The notes beneath the pieces are model-generated. The model searched no databases and was not told where the DNA came from. It was given only the letters and a program-made list of their open reading frames with translations. This document shows, in pieces, positions 58,362 through 64,000 of a DNA stretch of 64,000 nt. Position numbers and translations under genes: made by a program. The number at the start of each line of letters is the position of its first letter. Position 1 is the stretch's first letter. The stretch covers positions 5,084,001 to 5,148,000 of the forward strand of contig NZ_CP109435.1 of the NCBI RefSeq assembly GCF_036227125.1, written 5' to 3'. Source of the stretch: Streptomyces sp. NBC_01485 (GTDB lineage: Bacteria > Actinomycetota > Actinomycetes > Streptomycetales > Streptomycetaceae).

Positions 58362-59393
58362 ATGCCCATCGCAACCCCCGAGGTCTACAACGAGATGCTC
58401 GACCGGGCGAAGGCAGGCAAGTTCGCCTACCCGGCCATCAACGTGACCTCGTCCCAGACCCTGCACGCGGCGCTGCGCGGCTTCGCCGAGGCGGAGAGCG
58501 ACGGCATCATCCAGATCACGACGGGTGGCGCCGAGTTCGCGGGCGGCCAGTACAGCAAGGACATGGTGACGGGCTCGCTGGCCCTCGCCGAGTTCGCGCA
58601 CATCGTCGCCGAGAAGTACCCGGTCACCGTCGCGCTCCACACGGACCACTGTCCGAAGGACAAGCTCGACGGGTTCGTCCGGCCGCTGCTGGCGATCTCC
58701 GAGGAGCGCGTGAAGGCGGGCCGCAACCCGCTGTTCCAGTCGCACATGTGGGACGGCTCGGCGGAGACCCTCGCCGACAACCTCTCCGTCGCGCAGGAGC
58801 TGCTGGCCCGCACCGCCGCCGCGAAGATCATCCTCGAGGTGGAGATCACCCCGACCGGTGGCGAGGAGGACGGCGTCACGCACGAGATCAACGACTCCCT
58901 GTACACGACGGTCGACGACGCGGTGCGCACCGTCGAGGCGCTGGGCCTGGGCGAGAAGGGCCGCTACCTGCTGGCCGCGTCCTTCGGCAACGTCCACGGC
59001 GTCTACAAGCCGGGCAACGTCGTGCTCCGCCCCGACCTGCTCAAGGAGCTGAACGAGGGCATCGCCGCCAAGTACGGCAAGCCGGCCGGCTCCCAGCCGT
59101 TCGACTTCGTCTTCCACGGCGGCTCCGGCTCCTCCCCGGAGGAGATCGCGGTCGCGCTGGAGAACGGCGTCGTCAAGATGAACATCGACACGGACACGCA
59201 GTACGCCTTCACGCGTCCCGTCGCCGACCACATGTTCCGCAACTACGACGGCGTCCTGAAGGTCGACGGCGAGGTCGGCTCCAAGAAGACCTACGACCCG
59301 CGCACCTGGGGCAAGCTCGCCGAGGCGGGCATGGCGGCGCGCGTCCTGGAGGCCACCCAGAACCTGCGCTCGGCGGGCCAGAAGATCAAGTAA
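58362..59393 (+). CDS. fba: Class II fructose-bisphosphate aldolase
   Basis: 343-aa Zn-dependent aldolase of glycolysis and gluconeogenesis. YPAINVTSSQTLHAALRGFA, VTVALHTDHCPKDKLDG (Zn-binding His-Asp-His), NPLFQSHMWDGSAETLADNL, ILEVEITPTGGEEDGVTHEI, HGVYKPGNVVLRPDLLKELN, and FVFHGGSGSSPEEIAVALEN with a second Zn ligand. Catalytic residues are complete. ATG 58362 is preceded by AAGGAGCGG. Transcription probably stops at the hairpin at 59467. Confidence 0.97.
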   Translation: MPIATPEVYNEMLDRAKAGKFAYPAINVTSSQTLHAALRGFAEAESDGIIQITTGGAEFAGGQYSKDMVTGSLALAEFAHIVAEKYPVTVALHTDHCPKDKLDGFVRPLLAISEERVKAGRNPLFQSHMWDGSAETLADNLSVAQELLARTAAAKIILEVEITPTGGEEDGVTHEINDSLYTTVDDAVRTVEALGLGEKGRYLLAASFGNVHGVYKPGNVVLRPDLLKELNEGIAAKYGKPAGSQPFDFVFHGGSGSSPEEIAVALENGVVKMNIDTDTQYAFTRPVADHMFRNYDGVLKVDGEVGSKKTYDPRTWGKLAEAGMAARVLEATQNLRSAGQKIK

Positions 59394-59450
59394 GTGATCG
59401 AGTAATCGATCGAGCAAGTGATCGAGCAAGTGATCAAGTAAGTGATCGTG
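59391..59450. repeat. Five 12-bp tandem repeats starting at the fba stop codon
   Basis: Units TAAGTGATCGAG, TAATCGATCGAG, CAAGTGATCGAG, CAAGTGATCAAG and TAAGTGATCGTG follow directly, and a sixth partial unit begins with TAAGTC. The first unit contains the stop. The array separates the gene from its terminator. Confidence 0.85.
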
Positions 59451-59466
59451 TAAGTCCGTCCCTGCT

Positions 59467-59496
59467 GCGAGCCCGGTGCCTGAGCGCCGGGCTCGC
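59467..59496 (+). terminator. Hairpin terminator of fba
   Basis: GCGAGCCCGG-N10-CCGGGCTCGC, perfect 10-bp stem, 16 bp past the repeat array. Confidence 0.8.
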
Positions 59497-59511
59497 GGTA
59501 TATCTGGGAGC

Positions 59512-60981
59512 ATGCCCGACGTCCGGATGGCCTCGCCCCAGGGCAAGTGGATCCTGTTCACCACCGTGCTCGGCTCCAGCATGGCCCTGCTGGACTCGAC
59601 CGTCGTCAACGTCGCCCTCCCGCGCATCGGCCGCGACCTGGACGCCGACCTGGCCGCCCTCCAGTGGACGGTCAACGCGTATCTCCTCACCCTGGCCGGC
59701 CTGATCCTGCTCGGCGGCTCCCTGGGCGACCGCTACGGGCGGCGAAAGGTGTTCGTGATCGGCGTGGTGTGGTTCGCCGCCGCCTCGCTGCTGTGCGGTG
59801 TCGCCCCGGACGCCGGGGTGCTGATCGCCGCGCGCGCCCTCCAGGGCATCGGCGGCGCGCTCCTCACACCGGGGTCCCTCGCGCTCATCCAGGCCTCCTT
59901 CCACCGCGACGACCGGAGCCGGGCGGTCGGCCTGTGGTCCGGGTTCGGGGGCATCGGGGCGGCCGTGGGCCCGTTCCTGGGCGGCTACCTGGTGGACGGC
60001 CCGGGCTGGCGCTGGGTGTTCCTGCTGAACGTGCCGCTGGCGCTGGTCTGCGTGCCGGTGGCGCTGCGGCGCGTGCCCGAGTCGGGGGACGGCCGTCGGC
60101 ACGGCCGCTTCGACGTCCTGGGCGCCTTCCTGGGCGCGCTGGCGCTGGCCCTCGTCACGTACGCCCTGATCGAGGCGGGGAGCGGCTCTCTAGGGGTCGT
60201 CGTGGCGGTGGCCGTCGCGGGCGTGGCGACCGGGGTCGCCTTCGTGGTCGTGGAGCACCGCCGCCCGGATCCGATGCTGCCGCTCGACATTTTCGCGTCC
60301 CGCCAGTTCACGGCCGTCAACCTGGTCACCCTGTGCGTGTACGCGGCGTTCGGCGGCTTCTTCTTCCTCTCCGCGGTCCAGCTCCAGGTGGTGGCCGGCT
60401 GGTCGGCCCTCGGCGCGGGCACGGCGCTGCTGCCGACGACGGCGCTGATGCTGCTGCTGTCCGCCCGCTCCGGGGCGCTGGCCGAGCGCATCGGACCGCG
60501 CATCCCGCTCACCGTCGGCCCGCTGCTGTGCGCGGCCGGGATGCTGCTGATGCTGCGCGTCGGCCCAGGCGCCTCGTACGTCTCCGACGTCCTGCCCGCC
60601 GTCCTGGTCCTGGGCCTCGGCATGGTCTCCCTGGTCGCCCCCCTCACCGCGACCGTCCTGGCCTCGGTGGACGTCGCCCGGGCGGGCCTGGCCAGCGGCA
60701 TCAACAACGCGGCGGCCCGGATCGCGGGCCTGGTCGCGGTGGCTGGGCTGCCGCTGCTCACCGGCATGGGCCAGGAGGCGTACCGCTCACCGGACGCCTT
60801 CAACGACGCCTTCCGCCGGGCGATGCTGCTCTGCGCGGCGGCACTGACCCTGGGCGCGGCACTCGCCTTCACGACGGTCCGCCGCCTCCCACCGGACTGC
60901 CGCAGGCCGGAATGCAGAACGCACGGGAGCGTGCTGGCTCCACCGCTGGAGGGGGAGCGGGCGAAGGGGCGGCTTTCGTAG
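59512..60981 (+). CDS. MFS drug exporter, DHA2 family (14 TMS)
   Basis: 489 aa from ATG 59512, with GGGAG just upstream. Motifs of 14-helix exporters: ALLDSTVVNVALPRIGRDLD, LGGSLGDRYGRRKVFVIGVV, ALQGIGGALLTPGSLALIQA and GLWSGFGGIGAAVGPFLGGY. Proton-driven efflux of drugs or metabolites is expected; the substrate is unknown. No adjacent TetR regulator. The stop is followed by the dispersed repeat region. Confidence 0.93.
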   Translation: MPDVRMASPQGKWILFTTVLGSSMALLDSTVVNVALPRIGRDLDADLAALQWTVNAYLLTLAGLILLGGSLGDRYGRRKVFVIGVVWFAAASLLCGVAPDAGVLIAARALQGIGGALLTPGSLALIQASFHRDDRSRAVGLWSGFGGIGAAVGPFLGGYLVDGPGWRWVFLLNVPLALVCVPVALRRVPESGDGRRHGRFDVLGAFLGALALALVTYALIEAGSGSLGVVVAVAVAGVATGVAFVVVEHRRPDPMLPLDIFASRQFTAVNLVTLCVYAAFGGFFFLSAVQLQVVAGWSALGAGTALLPTTALMLLLSARSGALAERIGPRIPLTVGPLLCAAGMLLMLRVGPGASYVSDVLPAVLVLGLGMVSLVAPLTATVLASVDVARAGLASGINNAAARIAGLVAVAGLPLLTGMGQEAYRSPDAFNDAFRRAMLLCAAALTLGAALAFTTVRRLPPDCRRPECRTHGSVLAPPLEGERAKGRLS

Positions 60982-61044
60982 GGGGCGTCCGTCTCGACGC
61001 CGGTCAGTGCAATCCAGCCCGTTGGGGGTCCCCCTCTGGGGAAT

Positions 61045-61099
61045 TGAGGACGAGGGCCCTTAAGGGCCGAAGTGGGGGTCGGGGGCGGCAGCCCCCAGC
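61045..61099. repeat. Dispersed palindromic repeat, copy 2
   Basis: TGAGGACGAGGGCCCTTAAGGGCC... ending in GGGGGC-GGCA-GCCCCC. It differs from copy 1 at about six positions. It contains two hairpins and lies between the MFS gene and DUF3151. Confidence 0.85.
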
Positions 61100-61133
61100 G
61101 ACCACCCCGCCCCGCACGGGGCACACTGGACGC

Positions 61134-61547
61134 ATGTCCATTCACGAAAACCTCCTCGGGGGCCCGCCCCCGACCCACCTCCCCGACGACCCCGAGCCCC
61201 GCGAGCTCCTCGCGAACGGCACGGCCCCCGCCGACGTCGCCGCGAAGTACCCGACCTCCTCGCTGGCCTGGGCCCAACTCGCCGACGACGCGTTCGAGCG
61301 GGGCAGCGTGGTGGAGTCGTACGCGTACGCCCGTACGGGGTACCACCGCGGCCTGGACAGCCTGCGCCGAAGCGGCTGGAAGGGGCATGGCCCGGTGCCG
61401 TGGGAGCACGAGCCGAACCGCGGCTTCCTGCGCGCCCTGCACGGCCTAGCCCGCGCCGCGCAGGCGATCGGCGAGCAGGAGGAGTACGAGCGCTGCACGC
61501 AGTTCCTGAAGGACTCCTCGGCGAAGGCGGCCCAGACACTCGGCTAG
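61134..61547 (+). CDS. DUF3151 protein
   Basis: 137 aa. LLANGTAPADVAAKYPTSSL, AWAQLADDAFERGSVVESYA, YARTGYHRGLDSLRRSGWKG and PWEHEPNRGFLRALHGLARA match the actinobacterial DUF3151 family, which has a TPR-like helical look. Function unknown. In Streptomyces it commonly precedes the kynurenine genes as here. Confidence 0.92.
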   Translation: MSIHENLLGGPPPTHLPDDPEPRELLANGTAPADVAAKYPTSSLAWAQLADDAFERGSVVESYAYARTGYHRGLDSLRRSGWKGHGPVPWEHEPNRGFLRALHGLARAAQAIGEQEEYERCTQFLKDSSAKAAQTLG

Positions 61548-61706
61548 CCCGTAGGTGATGTGTGCGAGCCCGTCCGGTACGGATGTGACCGGACGGGTCT
61601 TGCGTTTTCGGGTCCGGATTGCGCAGGATTCGCATGGGGACCGGGGCCACCGTGTCGAGAACGGCAGGGGCGGACCGCTACCCGGAGCACGTATCAGGAG
61701 ACAGCG

Positions 61707-62564
61707 ATGTCCCATCAGGCTCAGCCTTTCCAGGAAACTCCAGAGGCTTCGGAGCCCGAGACCCCGCATCTCGACTTCGCAGGAACCACCCCCTACGAGG
61801 ACTACGTCAAGGCCGACGTCCTCACCCACCTCCAGCACACCCTCTCCGAGGACCCCGGAGAGATGGTCTTCCTGGTCACGACCCAGGTGATGGAGCTGTG
61901 GTTCACGGTCATCGTCCACGAGTGGGAGACGGCCGCCGGCGCCCTGCGCTCGGACGACGTACCGACGGCGATCGCCGCGCTGAAGCGCTCCGTCCGTGAG
62001 CTGGAGGCGCTGAACGCCTCCTGGCGGCCCCTCGGGCAGCTGACCCCGGCCCAGTTCAACGCGTACCGCGCCGCGCTCGGCGAGGGCTCCGGTTTCCAGT
62101 CGGCGATGTACCGCCGCATGGAGTTCCTGCTCGGCGAGAAGTCGGCGTCCATGCTGGTCCCGCACCGCGGCGCGCCCCGCGTCCACGCGGAGCTGGAGAA
62201 GGCGCTGCACGAGCCGGGCCTGTACGACGAGGTGCTGCGGCTGCTGGCCCGCCGCGGCCACGCGATCCCCGCGTCCGTCCTGGAGCGTGACATCGCGCAG
62301 CGCTACGAGCCCGCGCCGCAGGTCGAGGCGGTGTGGACGGCCGTGTACTCGGGCGACGAGAGCGACGAAGTCGCCCGTCTCGGCGAGGCGTTGACGGACG
62401 TCGCCGAACTGGTGTGGCGCTGGCGCAACGACCACCTCGTCGCCACCCGCCGCGCGATGGGCGCGAAGGCGGGCACGGGCGGCTCGGCCGGCGTGGCCTG
62501 GCTGGAGAAGCGCGCGCAGAAGAACGTGTTCCCCGAGCTGTGGACGGCGAGGTCCCATGTCTGA
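61707..62564 (+). CDS. kynA: Tryptophan 2,3-dioxygenase
   Basis: 285 aa haem enzyme that opens the indole ring of L-tryptophan to N-formylkynurenine. TPYEDYVKADVLTHLQHTLS, EMVFLVTTQVMELWFTVIVH (distal substrate region), FQSAMYRRMEFLLGEKSASM, and WRWRNDHLVATRRAMGAKAG with the proximal His in NDHLVATRR. ATG 61707 with CAGGAG upstream. The next gene overlaps by 8 bp. Confidence 0.96.
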   Translation: MSHQAQPFQETPEASEPETPHLDFAGTTPYEDYVKADVLTHLQHTLSEDPGEMVFLVTTQVMELWFTVIVHEWETAAGALRSDDVPTAIAALKRSVRELEALNASWRPLGQLTPAQFNAYRAALGEGSGFQSAMYRRMEFLLGEKSASMLVPHRGAPRVHAELEKALHEPGLYDEVLRLLARRGHAIPASVLERDIAQRYEPAPQVEAVWTAVYSGDESDEVARLGEALTDVAELVWRWRNDHLVATRRAMGAKAGTGGSAGVAWLEKRAQKNVFPELWTARSHV

Positions 62565-63789
62565 CGAACTCGCCTTCACGGCAAAGGAACTGGACGCGGC
62601 CGACGAACTGGCCGCCGTCCGCTCACGGTTCGTCCTCGACGACGCGGTCTACCTGGACGGCAACTCGCTGGGCGCGCTGCCCGCGGCCGTCCCCGCCCGC
62701 GTCGAGGACGTCATCCGCCGCGAGTGGGGCGAGCTGCGCATCCGCTCCTGGGACGAGAGCGGCTGGTGGACGGCGCCCGAGCGGATCGGCGACCGGATCG
62801 CCCCGCTGGTGGGCGCGGCGCCCGGCCAGATCGTGGTCGGCGACTCGACAAGTGTCAACGTTCTCAAGGCACTTGTGGGCGCGGTACGCCTCGTGGACGA
62901 CGCCGAGGACACCAAAGGCGCCGGGGATGCGGGGCACGCGGGGGGCTTCCGGGACGAGATCATCGTCGACGCGACGACCTTCCCCACGGACGGCTACATC
63001 GCCGAGTCCGCCGCCCGTCTCACCGGCCGCAGGCTGCGCCCGGTGACGCCGGGCGAGGTGCCGGCCGCGCTGTCGGAGCGTACGGCCGCCGTCCTGCTCA
63101 ACCACGCCGACTACCGCACCGGACGCCTGCACGACCTGCCGTCGCTCACCGCAGCCGTGCACGCGGTGGGCGCGATCGCCGTCTGGGACCTGTGCCACAG
63201 CGCGGGCGCCCTGCCGGTGGGCCTCGACGAGCACGGCGTGGACCTCGCGGTCGGCTGCACCTACAAGTACCTGAACGGCGGCCCGGGTTCACCGGCGTAC
63301 CTGTACGTCCGGCGCGACCACCAGGACCGTTTCGACTCGCCGCTGCCCGGCTGGAACTCGCACGCCGAGCCCTTCGGCATGCGGGAGGACTACGAGCCGG
63401 CCCGGGGCGCGCTGCGCGGCCGCGTCGGCACCCCGGACATCCTGTCGATGCTCGCCCTGGAGGCGGCCCTCGACGTCTGGGAGGGCGTCTCGATCGAGGC
63501 GGTGCGGGCGAAGTCGTTGGCCCTTACGGACTTCTTCCTTGAGTGCGTAGCCGCGTACGTCCCCGAGGGGCGGGTCGAATCGCTGACTCCGGTACGTCAC
63601 GAGGAGCGGGGCAGTCAGGTCGCGCTGCGCTGCGAGAACGCCGGCGACGTCATGCGGCGGCTGATCGAGCGGGGGGTCGTCGGAGACTTCCGCCGCCCGG
63701 ACGTCCTCCGCTTCGGTTTCACCCCGCTGTACGTCGGGTTCGCGGACGTGGAGCGGGCGGCGCGGGTCCTGGCGGAGGAACTGCGCTGA
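62557..63789 (+). CDS. kynU: Kynureninase
   Basis: 410 aa PLP enzyme that converts kynurenine to anthranilate and alanine. YLDGNSLGALPAAVPARVED, VGDSTSVNVLKALVGAVRLV, WDLCHSAGALPVGLDEHGVD, and PLP lysine Lys237 in GCTYKYLNGGPGSPAYLYV. It is translated from ATG 62557 inside the kynA end. The intermediate formamidase is not in the window. A 15-residue insertion DAEDTKGAGDAGHAG after residue ~110 is low complexity. Confidence 0.95.
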   Translation: MSDELAFTAKELDAADELAAVRSRFVLDDAVYLDGNSLGALPAAVPARVEDVIRREWGELRIRSWDESGWWTAPERIGDRIAPLVGAAPGQIVVGDSTSVNVLKALVGAVRLVDDAEDTKGAGDAGHAGGFRDEIIVDATTFPTDGYIAESAARLTGRRLRPVTPGEVPAALSERTAAVLLNHADYRTGRLHDLPSLTAAVHAVGAIAVWDLCHSAGALPVGLDEHGVDLAVGCTYKYLNGGPGSPAYLYVRRDHQDRFDSPLPGWNSHAEPFGMREDYEPARGALRGRVGTPDILSMLALEAALDVWEGVSIEAVRAKSLALTDFFLECVAAYVPEGRVESLTPVRHEERGSQVALRCENAGDVMRRLIERGVVGDFRRPDVLRFGFTPLYVGFADVERAARVLAEELR

Positions 63790-63832
63790 CCGGCTGATCG
63801 AGGCTGATTGAGGCTGATTGAGCCGACAGGCC

Positions 63833-63864
63833 CTCCTGGGCGTACTTGGGGGTACGTCCAGGAG
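63833..63864 (+). terminator. Hairpin after kynU
   Basis: CTCCTGGGCGTAC-TTGGGG-GTACGTCCAGGAG, 12 of 13 pairs. Between it and the kynU stop there is a short direct repeat (gaggctgattgaggctgattga, 63800-63822). The last 136 bases of the window show no gene. Confidence 0.65.
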
Positions 63865-64000
63865 ATCGGCGTTCCCTGGCGGCCGGCTGCCCGGCCCGTA
63901 GGGGTGACACCACACCAGACACGACAGCAGAACCGTTTACCTCTCACCGTGCGTGATATCCGCGTGTCCGCGCACGTCACGGGCCTGGTACCGTCCCGGC

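Noticed and set aside
1..64000. CRISPR arrays, rRNA and tRNA genes, integrase and att sites
   Set aside because: Looked for repeat-spacer regularity, tRNA cloverleaf ends and tyrosine/serine recombinase motifs by eye; none found.

Overview
The window comes from a high-GC actinomycete chromosome and almost certainly from Streptomyces. The evidence is very strong G/C bias at third codon positions, frequent GTG/TTG starts, a dnaK-grpE-dnaJ-hspR operon with HspR-type inverted repeats, a WhiB-like protein, an XRE/DUF397/ATP-binding regulatory module, and a DUF3151/tryptophan dioxygenase/kynureninase neighbourhood. No rRNA, tRNA, CRISPR array, relaxase, integrase or transposase was recognised.

Layout. 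1-4.7 kb: the end-truncated gene of a Yip1-type membrane protein, a heterodisulfide-reductase-like Fe-S membrane protein, and a degenerate MraY/WecA-like membrane protein. 4.7-9.0 kb: the dnaK chaperone operon with two HAIR operators. 9.0-36.3 kb: accessory DNA. It starts with a large unknown protein containing two dinucleotide-binding-like loops beside a divergent zinc-ribbon protein, then a 0.6-kb gene-poor stretch with a long nested palindrome, then an XRE/DUF397/ATPase regulatory set and a Uma2 protein. The bulk is a type IV secretion-like cluster in two divergent arms. The minus arm holds VirB8-, pilin-, VirB3-, VirB4- and VirB6-like proteins, a lipoprotein, a pair of paralogues, two unknown proteins and a WhiB fusion. 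The plus arm holds three small proteins, a triple-domain peptidoglycan hydrolase, a frameshifted lipoprotein and a VirD4-like ATPase.

36.4-42.2 kb: an orphan sugar-binding lipoprotein, then three paralogous LuxR-type regulators next to a two-gene operon. That operon encodes a secreted 93-aa peptide with five DSTW repeats and a 111-aa Rieske-like protein whose two ligand histidines are replaced. This is the most unusual system in the window. 42.2-46.4 kb: a PPOX-family protein, HAIR-controlled clpB, and a YbjN protein downstream of a perfect 16-bp inverted repeat. 46.5-51.3 kb: small accessory region with a decayed AfsR-type regulator, yefM-yoeB, a secreted Ig-like protein, a second toxin-antitoxin pair and a fragment of an aminotransferase gene that is 107 bp identical to the intact gene nearby.

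51.3-64 kb: ordinary chromosomal genes. These are an aminotransferase, DUF2617, a membrane-fused spermidine synthase, an SRPBCC protein, an aldose epimerase, pyrE, class II fba, an MFS exporter, DUF3151, and tryptophan 2,3-dioxygenase overlapping kynureninase.

How the parts work together. HspR, the last gene of the dnaK operon, is expected to bind the HAIR sites in front of both dnaK and clpB, so the two chaperone loci form one regulon although about 34 kb of mostly accessory DNA separates them. The T4SS-like cluster has most core parts of a Gram-positive channel but no DNA-processing genes, so protein export or a stranded conjugation system are both possible. All function calls rest on reading motifs by eye; no database search was run.
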